Below are positions 13,001 to 19,974 of a stretch of 64,000 nucleotides of DNA, piece by piece (positions within the stretch are counted from its first letter, which is position 1; every line of letters starts with the position of its first letter). Position numbers and translations under genes: made by a program. This DNA comes from Trichomonas vaginalis G3 (lineage: Eukaryota > Parabasalia > Trichomonadida > Trichomonadidae). The notes under the pieces were generated by a model, which had not been told where the DNA came from, made no database searches, and saw only the letters and a list, made by a program, of their open reading frames with translations. The stretch covers positions 5,766,001 to 5,830,000 of the forward strand of contig NC_067203.1 of the NCBI RefSeq assembly GCF_026262505.1, in the 5' to 3' direction.

Positions 13001-13237
13001 TGAATCTGAATTAAATTGTAATTTTTTCTCATGATCTTTCCTATGTTCTGGATTTCCGAGATCTAGTTTAGACAATTCATTCAAATCGGATAGTAAATCT
13101 GGATTTCGTCGCCATTCATAGCGCACAACGTGATTTGAATCATTAATGATCTTGATAGTCATTCTTGTACTTGTTGCCATATATGTATGCGGGAAAACCA
13201 CCGAATCCGGGTCTAATCGGATTGGTAGAAGCGCCAT
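4088..13237 (-). CDS. HYDIN: HYDIN-like giant ASH/MSP-repeat protein with adenylate-kinase-like insert
   Basis: An uninterrupted 3,049-residue protein made largely of repeated Ig-like ASH/MSP domains (recurring patterns such as DFG......S....V.I.N.S..P..Y and the spacing P..G.I.P). A P-loop GSPKAGKT lies at about residues 1399-1406, in an adenylate-kinase-like segment followed by a charged coiled coil (about 1530-1600). This is the layout of HYDIN, the central-pair (C2) axonemal protein needed for flagellar beating. Animal HYDIN is about 5,100 residues, so this version is shorter. The C-terminal domain (PPGTRVLEIFSKGVNISS...) also fits the family. The start ATG has an initiator box TCACA 18 nt upstream (13253-13257). 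It is divergent from the gene at 13375, with 137 bp between. Confidence 0.88.
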   Translation of the reverse strand: MALLPIRLDPDSVVFPHTYMATSTRMTIKIINDSNHVVRYEWRRNPDLLSDLNELSKLDLGNPEHRKDHEKKLQFNSDSFFIEPLFSEIWPHRFQQIVVTFKPNTDGIFFETAYLFDKLSKLRVPLQLQGLSLPAEAAFNIETIHIGHVNLGDVNDYQIMLMNTGQVNANFEYIEEQHDNYYDFLPNNGSLEVGGSIPIIIHFEAKHVGQFSESFYFSVNGKTEGCPKITLTGKVVGPSYVLSTHCIDFEKAGYGFVHSQSFTVTNSSQIPLSYKMHLRIDGSFEKHELSVLPDEGVIAPNEISKFTVELLPKSVKNYNAILEFLPTDLENSQEIVIKANCICPEISLLRNVLEVGDIFINKRIMAQLIALNKTEYPARYEFVSCNDPSILEAKIEYDNDTGVIQANGRTVIPVYITPKMIGQIRLTRFIRISGATYRPLDFSIQANCIGPKILMTPEKVDFGKSTVLVETIKNVVITNNSPIPASFKASIKKSGDIFSIDLNEATIEPNSSLEFPIKAIFNDSVPFNSSIEFIFQNLAPFSIPISGKGIGCPIVPSISLSSISTGILFTNEPRYIDFTLTNKGRRNIEIKWLMQKAKSFPDTGKSASVSISPESAYFKVNKVQSFRITVVSSYATQYTCNCSCMAIVGKKSFEVFSPLISGTFIDPLITFSKPRMDFKHYHDTVNESKSALEPSPELLPGITQSNTIINSTELEVTLYVNNLEYFEISPNIFNLKPGEQIDFDVTFLTSKKKDFLAQKIDDNIRFEIEGNPTNIYLPVSAIYAFPNLQFNSLAPLNFGVLSSETELTKDITVKNTSLVDCHYTWELTNRHNDQLINQVFDIYPFSGVIPAGSNETFHFSFYGKLREGKLSSSYDTIAICHATGGPDYTVQLCGEVAKVDYEIEPKVIDFGTRYFDDYLISNIKITNRSLIPLQYKIQIPQQTSFNYINIDSLTGSVDKEMTATIKVKIYPGIPRKYNESINITIGRYDVTPIEIKCDCQFPQLQSDMERDTDDPLMDTFIHRPRKTTAIPSPDHLSSIERDLFIDMLEAKKASMKMTGRKKLATQTQEAYVSSIFVVDFGDILVGEDKFVEKTFTTFTPLPVSFEIIDDSLEGTGFSVSEVSFKNVLPNTTIPIRFSFETAKRTNKIGGNIELPIYVAFTETFCYIIRIIATISIPCLSFSKAYFMFEPTIIGQKRTMTLQIQNTNRIDTKFGINWKMIENKKIPKNIFKIEPSEGIIPSMSYENITITFEPKSSRQYSLEIPFETQYNDDVTFVALKGQGFNLKIQFEPEKIDFSPRLPYSDPQTIKFKIINPTDHVVEVFNTQYDAKIAQVNIPQMISGSSKNIFESLTELPSPDATMSKKSLASAEASLSRKSLPVSVPEEKIITKNFSICIIVHGSPKAGKTHISKLLSRHFNLPIIKLSSIWESTDNREALLREIISMPEFSKGFIIDGLDGIPDGKESELFVTHSMKIKNVMEDMQKNPFMDIQKPGETTSSIECLNTILESLSCHYVFLIGVTCSADIAIKRIEEENMKDFEQKAEKLRQEMEKIALMDEEEYNALPEREKLKVDQMRKKAREDIVGVEEKAVECARKSRLSNRSQLIKTNQSIDKSQANSNNNKNVKKKLTINEEIQAKINLFLLSFGALARMVQERRPNTIVIDPQTLQLPNKVKFDDHQEKTCSTQKNLNSLFLTITDPEDDVYSALYSFFPRWNVMREKIFQKLIPDSQIIIPDEALYTPLNLEPILDCFHLLPADEHQVEEPERSPSSISKGRKFRTSSTIIKSPNRPKIILEQNLDPVYTPRWLIEPNSSVSLAVRFISKGIGNYNDFFNFQIVGGNGKNIQLPVTATCVIPEIDRSPSSIFQKIQKKFFMKTEFSYIETLKEYHFGFQLVMKEKTKNQPPAYKTQFLIKNAGIIPAEITSILSDQGKSPFTIENGNCTINPGYQTNITIGFHPITAERFRSTLSIFVKNNPEPLIIPIVGDGCIPSIESNLTTLDFGRVVTDHSLTLPITLRNSGKTGAYWKLKGVQQLESFLTFSSTDGIIQPMQSLDISATFSSKKSQIIKKPIQIDIMDKNKLRMYSTFHIQVLAEAFDINFDFIYPKGIDHLNFGTLQVGEKSDLVCVIKNRGKYASIFNITPQKSAMKYLKANMLEGQITGGEKGSKQITFSFLSEAPVEIKNAVVAYLKVMDTVTNTALGTVPIRLSAVTAYSKIRLDPPILDFGLCELGEVNSKTVTIYNDGSFPFEFTLASKDIADTRNTNKNRKQKPRPQKSKSKLQTIRFFFGNFGCSHAEGTVPPGGSLQMVIEYSSMNPAEDESDLIFNGANLDPTLNGALHYTIRAKTSLPSIETELFDQIFPDLPLCLRYDLARKDILCFVEDEQTLHFNPTNLKSSKSVKVRLINTLEIPAVIDAVVRPVKKGDSSKLPFSLSEKQFSLPPHGYDELELVFNPDKVGKYTAIFEAIPHANASRDSTSGLTFRIEAEGALPQVSVEGFPEKSKKSYSYSFGRTLVGFTREKGVTIINNGLLPANIQINAQASPDFTLLGVETNSVLLHPGRSISPKMIFSPSKTKKSTFDIQVKVEENSNSDFTMSFVGDGVVEDIIFDGLQSDDSLIFRDAVIGKKETQTFIIKNISSSDYRFQIEEIPSLTIVPTAGHIHKHNSKPITVTFNADSQVRYNGQKMTVKVQEIILPENSEEWDDSMKVEQIVMPVVPPSPIGSSDRGRGISSSRTKRKFPTFQGIPSSPSRANFPTFNPSVSPSRISTSSSRSSISLQGPQVQLVTKEEPICSITQKSKDFIIKVTARSDNIHYNIDTESIAFPPTMMFEKRAEYVNITNTCSIKFGFKWFATVPEEIKTADGTPPFTIEPSEGVIEPGTSTKFAITYAPTTIGNFQSKLVCDVPSLSIHEDPTVFVSGSSRRPVCHIVCDASDYLLRRHPDYSYDIPPGTRVLEIFSKGVNISSSKIVEVMNTMETAYDAVWTQMNETYDEKSITCDQTIAIISSGKSLRTSFTYRPTKARTVESLWKLSIPSTNTYAYILVVGRIMPR

Positions 13238-13252
13238 TTTTTTGAAAAAAAA

Positions 13253-13257
13253 TGTGA
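13253..13257 (-). promoter_or_regulatory. Initiator box TCACA
   Basis: Reads TCACA on the minus strand. The +1 A pairs with position 13255, about 18 nt before the HYDIN-like ATG at 13237. Confidence 0.5.
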
Positions 13258-13374
13258 ACGTTTATAAATTTTTTATTGAATTGAAATTGGATTTTACATG
13301 AAATACAATGCAAACATATTTTTTATAGGAATATGATGAAAGATATTGCAAATCTTCTCTTTTGAAAATTATTT

Positions 13375-14784
13375 ATGGATAATGAATATAAAGATAGCAT
13401 TGATGATCAAGCTCAAGATCAAAATTCCCATGAAGAAATCCATAGAACTTTAGAAGATACTTCTAAGGCACCCAATTCCATTGAAGACACAGATGAAATA
13501 TTGGAAACATTATTAAATTTTCTCCAATCACGTAAGTTTGGAGAACAATCAGATATCATATTTCAAATTTGTGAAAATATAATAGAAAATCCACAAAAAT
13601 ATGAAAAAAGACTTCAAGAATATGGAGTTATTGAGAATTTTCCAAATGCGAGTCAAATTGTAGATCTTAGCATAGCTGATCAGTGTCACATAATTTTATT
13701 ATCGTCATGCATTGCTGAAATCAGTCCAAAATATTCAGAACATTTTTGTGAATTAGAATATTTTGATTTATGCCTTAATTTTCTGAATTTACAATCATTA
13801 AATTTAGTTGAGTTATCTATAAGATTTATATCTGCAGTATTGTTGCACTGCTATATCGAGTTTGACGTCGAAACTTTTCTTGAAACAATTTATTCTATAT
13901 TAAGAATAGGAAAGTATACGAAGCAATGGTGTTGTCGTGCTCTATATGGCCTGATTCTTCATTATGATTTCTCAAGTTTTTTGAAAACTATTATTGATAT
14001 CGCAGAAACTATAAGGAACACAGCAGATGATACAGATACGGGGCTATCAGATAATTGGATTGCTCAGCTTTGCACAGTTCTTTTGAAAAAGAACAAAAAT
14101 TATTTAAGAATTCTTGAATGGGGACAGCTTCTTGGCGGATTAGTTGAAACACTTGAACAGCAATACATATTAGATGAGTTTACGCCATTAGAAGAATCAT
14201 TTCAGCTCCATTTTTTTAGATTCTTTTTGGAAATCACGAAATCTACTGATCCAAACCACGCAGCAAGGATTATTGAAATGGTTAAACCAGAGTTTATGGC
14301 AAAGGTTATACAAAACTCTGCATATGAAGTTACAGAAATAGTTCTACAAATTCTTGTTTTTATTTATGAAGAAAAAAGTTCAGTTTCAATAATAAATTGT
14401 ATTTCAACACCACATAATTTACAAGAGGTTGTTTCAAGTTGCTTTTCAGCAACATTCCATTCAAGAGTTGCCGCTGTTAGATTAATACATGCAGCTCTTG
14501 AATTAAATTGTTCTGATGGACTTGTAAATATGCTTATATCAATTGGCTACTTCGAAAAAGTAGTTGATATTTATCAAGATGTTCCATCAAAGAAATATAT
14601 ATTATCTACAATTCTTATATTCATGAAAATTATTGGAAATCAAGCTATCGAATACTTCTTAAACTCTGAAATATCTAATGATATAGAGAATGAAGATATA
14701 GATGATGATAGCGATGAATACGAAATCGTTGTTCAATTAGTGGAAGAAATATCAAATATTGTTAATAGTTATAAAAATACTTAA
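13375..14784 (+). CDS. Unknown acidic helical-repeat protein
   Basis: A 469-residue protein not recognised by family. The first 50 residues are charged and probably disordered (DDQAQDQNSHEE...). The rest is a series of amphipathic helices with the leucine/isoleucine spacing of armadillo/HEAT-like solenoids (for example EDTDEILETLLNFLQS, LSIADQCHIILLSSCIAEIS, EVTEIVLQILVFIYEEK). The tail is strongly acidic (NDIENEDIDDDSDEYE). No signal peptide, membrane segment or catalytic motif. A cytosolic scaffold role is inference. It shares a 137-bp divergent promoter region with the HYDIN-like gene, so co-expression in flagellar assembly is possible but unproven. Confidence 0.6.
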   Translation: MDNEYKDSIDDQAQDQNSHEEIHRTLEDTSKAPNSIEDTDEILETLLNFLQSRKFGEQSDIIFQICENIIENPQKYEKRLQEYGVIENFPNASQIVDLSIADQCHIILLSSCIAEISPKYSEHFCELEYFDLCLNFLNLQSLNLVELSIRFISAVLLHCYIEFDVETFLETIYSILRIGKYTKQWCCRALYGLILHYDFSSFLKTIIDIAETIRNTADDTDTGLSDNWIAQLCTVLLKKNKNYLRILEWGQLLGGLVETLEQQYILDEFTPLEESFQLHFFRFFLEITKSTDPNHAARIIEMVKPEFMAKVIQNSAYEVTEIVLQILVFIYEEKSSVSIINCISTPHNLQEVVSSCFSATFHSRVAAVRLIHAALELNCSDGLVNMLISIGYFEKVVDIYQDVPSKKYILSTILIFMKIIGNQAIEYFLNSEISNDIENEDIDDDSDEYEIVVQLVEEISNIVNSYKNT

Positions 14785-15256
14785 GTGTGCACTAACCAGT
14801 TTTGGCATTATCTCAATTTTTTTTATGCACTTTAACATATAAAGTTGATTCCAAAGTAAAATAAACCAATTTAGTCTTTTTGAAATTAGTTTTTTATAGT
14901 GAGAATGCTACACCAAGTCATAATATTATATTCGAACTGAAAAACATGGATTTTTTGCGTATCTACGGTTAAAAAATTGAGAGCGTGAGAAAGTATTAAA
15001 TCTGCAGATTATTGTTTCCATAAAAATTGGCTCAGCAGTTACAGACGACATAATTCAAGCCTTGTTAATAGGATCATATAGATTTGATGGCATATACATT
15101 GAAATCTGTATCCAAAACAAGTTTTCAAAATGGATTTTTTGCAAACGAAAACTCTCGTTTATTTTAAGTTTTTTTACAAGTGTTAAAAAATGATTTGATA
15201 TCTTTTTCATAGAAACATATTTATTATAAATACAAACAAATCAATATATAGTATAA
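14785..15256. other. Intergenic, convergent genes
   Basis: AT-rich sequence with no supported gene, RNA or repeat. Confidence 0.4.
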
Positions 15257-18200
15257 TTAGAATGTAATAACTTCAGTTTGTTCATTAGTTATGCCGATGT
15301 GAATCGACTTCGTGAAATGCATGCCAGGAGACATTTTAGACAAGCATATAATACGTCCGTAATCAATCTGCGAGAACATTGCGTCAGTTCTCCACAAAAT
15401 TGCATTAGGGAACTTCACCGACCAAATCATGTCAGTTTTCTCCGCTTTTGCAACAACTTCTTCTTCCATCGCCACGGCTATTTTACACTCGACTTGTCTA
15501 TTATTTGCTTCGTATCTAGCGATCTGTGCGAAGCTTATTGCATCTCTTGAAGCTTGTCTGGATGCATTTGGATCATAGAACAAAACGTAAAAAGAAAATC
15601 TCATTTTTTCAAACATGAAAAATGAAACGAATTGACTGAAGAAATCTTCAATCTTCGAAGAGTAGTTAAGGAACTTTTCATTGGTTACATCCCTTGAGAA
15701 ACAGAAATTAACAATAGCGACGTTTTGAATATGTGTTGGTTTCTCTCTTTGTAAAACCGTCGGAATTGAAAAAGTGAGTCGTATGTCTTTGTACAAATTC
15801 TTGAGCATTTCGCGTTTGTTTACGAGACTTGTTATATCATTTGATATAATAACAGCATTTCCATCAACATGTAATGATTTTGGAAGTGCTTTTTTGAAAT
15901 GCCAAGAATAATTGAAATAATGATGATGACCTGTGGAATCTATCACTTTCTGAGGAAGGATAGAAGCATCTGTACCTACTATATCACCAAATACTCCACA
16001 TGCGATCTCGTTTTCATGTAAAATCTTCTTTTCTTTTGTAACTTGGAACGTTGGCATCGGAAATGCCGAATAAATCTCTGATGATAAGCGTTTAGGAAGC
16101 TTCTTGAAACCTGTGAACTGATTGGCTTCGTCAAAGAAAGGATTATCTAATCTTGGAAGGGAAATAATTCTTTTAACAAGGTCACAGGAGGTATCAAGCC
16201 TTTTAATAGCCATATACACGTATATTGTCATCAAAAATAGTGCTAAAATGAATAGTATTGGTGCAAATATAAAAGTAAATAATACAGAATCACCTAAAAA
16301 TGTAAGTCTGAAGTTAAATTCATAAAGTAGATCTTTTGCAGACTGCACAGTGCTTAAAGTGGTCGGAACTAACATCTTAAGAACGTAATCTAGGTTTTCT
16401 TCGTTTTCTTCTGATAGTAAAAGGTAACAATCTCTGAGCAAAATTGTTGTAGCATTGAAGAAATCTGAAAATATTGTCTTATTTATGATATCTAGCTTTT
16501 GTTTGAGTTCTTTTTCTTTAATTGTTGTGAAATTGATCATATTTGGATCTTCTTCGAAGTTGGTAATATTGTCATAGTTATATGTAACAGGATGGATGTA
16601 CAAAGAGTTAATCAATGATGTAATTAACGAATATGTTAATCTGACAGATTCTAAAGCTAAACTGTTATTCAATCCTGTTGAATTACTCAAATATTGTGGT
16701 AATAGGAGGTTATTATTGGCTATCATTGGTACAATTTGACTGATATATAAAGTATTGGTGTTAAATTGTACAAATTTTGAAGAAACTGAGTATAAATCAA
16801 GACAATATGCATATGATATAAAGAATGGAAGGAAAGCAATGATGAAAAAGACCCAAAAAGAATCCTTATATTTGAATTGCTCTTCTGTAAGCCTAATATC
16901 AATAGTTGTAAGAGCTTCATATCTTACTTTCATCATTGATGCAAAGTCTTTGTTAAAATACATGGTCTGTCCTCCAACAAATTCGTAATATTTTGCCATT
17001 CCGAATTTTGCAACTAAAAATAGGATAAGAAATACGAAAAATGCAGCAGTTAAACAATAGAGGCATCTCTTGAGTGTACTTGATCCTTTTTGACCATAAT
17101 TAGAAAAAGAATCAAATAAAACCCTTCCTCTCCAATAAAGCAAGCCAAATAATTCAGTTGATGAGTTAGTATTATTAACGTAAGTACCTGCTAGTGTTGC
17201 ATTTTGAACTAATTGCTTCAAATTTTCAAATTTTCCAAATAGTGTCGCATTATTACTTATAGCCTTGATGTCATAAATAAAATCATATGAGTCGTTAATA
17301 TATTGCACCAATTCTGCTCTTGTTTGGTTATCTACCGGATGAAGATAATAATATCCAGGAATTGAACAAGAGTTAATGATAATGGCAAAGATTTTGTAAA
17401 GGTTCTGAACTAAATTATACTTTGCATATGAGAAAGAATCAACATGAGAGACTGAAATGTAAATTAAAACGCAAACAAAAATAATAAGAATAATTATAGT
17501 GATCAAAAGTCCTCTTACAAGCTTGTAGTTAGCAGGATTATACTTAGAAATGCTTTCCATCCTTTCAGAAAAATAATCATCATTGACATCAAAATATTCT
17601 TGGAGTTGGAGGCCATTCTCTGATTTTTCTTCCTCTTCTTGTCCATCTGGTAGATAATTGTTCTGTAATTTATTGGTTTTTGTGAATAAAATATTTCCCA
17701 AAAAAGCGTCTATTCCGCCGATCACAGCGTTATGGCGTTCGAAGAATGGCTTGGCACGTTGAACAAGTTTCGATAGGTTTAGATAAACAATTTGAGACAT
17801 TTTTCGGTTATTTTGTATTGAATGGAGCCAAAACTGCTCTTCTAGCTTATAACATCTCGAAAGAAGTGCAGAAGATATACCTTTACCCTTCGCTAATGTC
17901 GATGATTGAGCAACAAATATAATCGATCTTAATATTGAAGATAAATAATTATTTGTTGCGTTGAACATTGATAAACGCTGCGCAAATAGTAATAAATCCT
18001 TATGAGCATTAATATCGTATAATTTGTATACAATCGAAAAAACAACGAGCGATTGATTATCCGGAAAACAATTCATGACTTGTTCTGGAAAATCATTGGC
18101 AAATTTCTCTTGGTCAGCTCTTACATCAGCAACACAAAGGAATCTCGCAAGTCTTTGAGGTGAATAGTTTTTAGGATCAACAATTTCGATTCTTTTCAAA

Positions 18201-19159
18201 GTTCTTCGAACCCACCAACGTGACATATATGTATGCAATGTTCCTATAACAGCAAATGTTATCGCAGTAATTCCAATATCAGTTAGGGCCTTTTTAATTG
18301 AAATTTTTGAAGATGTTGAAGTGCAAATTACTCCAAGACATGCAGTTACTGTTCCTAAGACGATTCTTGCAATCAGTGAATGCCATGGTGAATGATATAT
18401 AGGAAATTTAAAGATTTGGAACATAAAAATTGCTCCAATTACCATTAAAACAATTGTAAGAAAAAGTGTTGAGACTCGCTCTGTATTTGAATATTCTACG
18501 TAAATTAAACCGACAATGCATGCAATATAGTAGTAAAAAACGCCCATTGAAATTTCTATCATAGGAGAAGCGTATGGAAGCTTTTCCATGCGTGAATCTG
18601 TAATAACTCGAATAACTCCATAAATTGCAGCAGGTGCTGATAATCCTGAAAGAATTAAGATTACAATTGCATTTATATTGTCAAGAGCTATCAAATTAAA
18701 CAATGATGATGAAAATCCGATACATATGCATGTAACAAATATAGGTGATATAATATTGTAAAAAGAATTAAACAATAATGACGGCATTGGTAGTATTGTT
18801 CTGGATTTTCGTTGGTCTAAACGTATAATCATTGAAACGACTGAGAATACAAATATAATGAGATACGTGTATATAGCTTTAACAGAGTAAATTGAATCAA
18901 TATTAGTTTCATAAGTAATTCCAAGAATTTCTCGAAATATTCTGAGAGACTCGTTTTCTTCTTCCTGATTAGATCGTTGTAGAATCATAACTGTGGTCGC
19001 TATCGCCTGAGATAAAATCAATAACATATTTAAATTGGAAACAATATGCTGCCCAACTATTTGCCATGTACTAACTGCACCCAAATCATCAAAATATCGA
19101 CAAAATATAAGGAATGGAGTTAATACTTCCGAATGAGCAAGGTAATTGTATCCAATCAT
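15257..19159 (-). CDS. Large multi-pass membrane protein with degenerate nucleotide-cyclase-like C-terminus
   Basis: A 1,300-residue protein. The N-terminal third has about nine or ten hydrophobic segments (residues about 10-310). A soluble helical region (about 320-545) follows. Then come single passes near 555-575, 690-715, 770-795 and 975-1005 separated by N-glycosylation-rich loops (many NNT, NNS, NAT). The C-terminus is cytosolic: a PAS-like stretch (about 1050-1110) and a domain starting VAIVNFCFSRDV (about 1147) that parallels the start of class III adenylate/guanylate cyclases in trichomonad receptor cyclases. The metal-binding Asp and the GDA-type motifs expected there are not seen, so it is probably catalytically inactive. 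An initiator box TCATA at 19160-19164 directly precedes the ATG. The family call rests on architecture. Confidence 0.6.
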   Translation of the reverse strand: MIGYNYLAHSEVLTPFLIFCRYFDDLGAVSTWQIVGQHIVSNLNMLLILSQAIATTVMILQRSNQEEENESLRIFREILGITYETNIDSIYSVKAIYTYLIIFVFSVVSMIIRLDQRKSRTILPMPSLLFNSFYNIISPIFVTCICIGFSSSLFNLIALDNINAIVILILSGLSAPAAIYGVIRVITDSRMEKLPYASPMIEISMGVFYYYIACIVGLIYVEYSNTERVSTLFLTIVLMVIGAIFMFQIFKFPIYHSPWHSLIARIVLGTVTACLGVICTSTSSKISIKKALTDIGITAITFAVIGTLHTYMSRWWVRRTLKRIEIVDPKNYSPQRLARFLCVADVRADQEKFANDFPEQVMNCFPDNQSLVVFSIVYKLYDINAHKDLLLFAQRLSMFNATNNYLSSILRSIIFVAQSSTLAKGKGISSALLSRCYKLEEQFWLHSIQNNRKMSQIVYLNLSKLVQRAKPFFERHNAVIGGIDAFLGNILFTKTNKLQNNYLPDGQEEEEKSENGLQLQEYFDVNDDYFSERMESISKYNPANYKLVRGLLITIIILIIFVCVLIYISVSHVDSFSYAKYNLVQNLYKIFAIIINSCSIPGYYYLHPVDNQTRAELVQYINDSYDFIYDIKAISNNATLFGKFENLKQLVQNATLAGTYVNNTNSSTELFGLLYWRGRVLFDSFSNYGQKGSSTLKRCLYCLTAAFFVFLILFLVAKFGMAKYYEFVGGQTMYFNKDFASMMKVRYEALTTIDIRLTEEQFKYKDSFWVFFIIAFLPFFISYAYCLDLYSVSSKFVQFNTNTLYISQIVPMIANNNLLLPQYLSNSTGLNNSLALESVRLTYSLITSLINSLYIHPVTYNYDNITNFEEDPNMINFTTIKEKELKQKLDIINKTIFSDFFNATTILLRDCYLLLSEENEENLDYVLKMLVPTTLSTVQSAKDLLYEFNFRLTFLGDSVLFTFIFAPILFILALFLMTIYVYMAIKRLDTSCDLVKRIISLPRLDNPFFDEANQFTGFKKLPKRLSSEIYSAFPMPTFQVTKEKKILHENEIACGVFGDIVGTDASILPQKVIDSTGHHHYFNYSWHFKKALPKSLHVDGNAVIISNDITSLVNKREMLKNLYKDIRLTFSIPTVLQREKPTHIQNVAIVNFCFSRDVTNEKFLNYSSKIEDFFSQFVSFFMFEKMRFSFYVLFYDPNASRQASRDAISFAQIARYEANNRQVECKIAVAMEEEVVAKAEKTDMIWSVKFPNAILWRTDAMFSQIDYGRIICLSKMSPGMHFTKSIHIGITNEQTEVITF

Positions 19160-19164
19160 TATGA
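19160..19164 (-). promoter_or_regulatory. Initiator box TCATA
   Basis: TCATA on the minus strand abuts the ATG at 19159, giving a leader of about 3 nt. Confidence 0.5.
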
Positions 19165-19950
19165 TTTATTCAAAGTTTTTTTATTGGAAAGTCTAAAAGA
19201 GTTGTTTTTAAACATATATCAATTAGTATCGGTATCTGAAATTGAATCTAATTTTTGTGAATGACTCAATTTTATACTTGAAAATTTTTTAAATTGAAAA
19301 TGGTTGAAACATATATCGGATTGGTTTTTTCAATTAACTAAATTGACTGTGTTTTTTTCTTTGAAAATTAGCTATAATTTGGAGTTTATATCTACAATAT
19401 ATACATCAATTTGTTCAATCTTGTAATATAAAATTTTATGCCTCTTAAAAATTGAATATAAGAAATTAAAAACTAGTTGTTTTTAAAAATAATACTCACA
19501 TATAGAAATATCCAATATTACTTTTCACCGGTAATTTCTCAAAATTTTAATAAACGTCTTACTTTTTATTGAACTAATTTGTAATCGTTATGATAGGGAT
19601 AATTTGCCTACTTGTTCTTCGCCAGAAATGTAGCACAATTATCATTTTAACATAATATGACTTCAAGAATCTGCTAATTATTCGAATTCTGTAATGATCT
19701 TTGTACTAAAATGCATTAAATATGATATATTTTTAAGCTTGTCTACTCTGTTAACCAAAATATATTTGGATTTTAAAAATGTAATAAATTGCGCTTTTGA
19801 CTACTGAATATAGCATACAATACGCTATGGCATAACAGATCTTTCGTTGGAGGCATAGATGAATAGATTTTGAAATTTTTATCATTATTCAATTATTTTG
19901 CACTATGAACGAATGTATATAATATTACATAGAAATTATATTATGTTTCC
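19165..19950. other. Intergenic between divergent genes
   Basis: About 0.8 kb of AT-rich sequence that must hold both promoters. Only the initiator boxes at its ends are recognisable. Confidence 0.4.
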
Positions 19951-19954
19951 TTAA

Positions 19955-19959
19955 TCATT
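19955..19959 (+). promoter_or_regulatory. Initiator box TCATT
   Basis: The +1 A at 19957 is 18 nt before the ATG at 19975. Confidence 0.45.
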
Positions 19960-19974
19960 GATCCATTTTTTATA

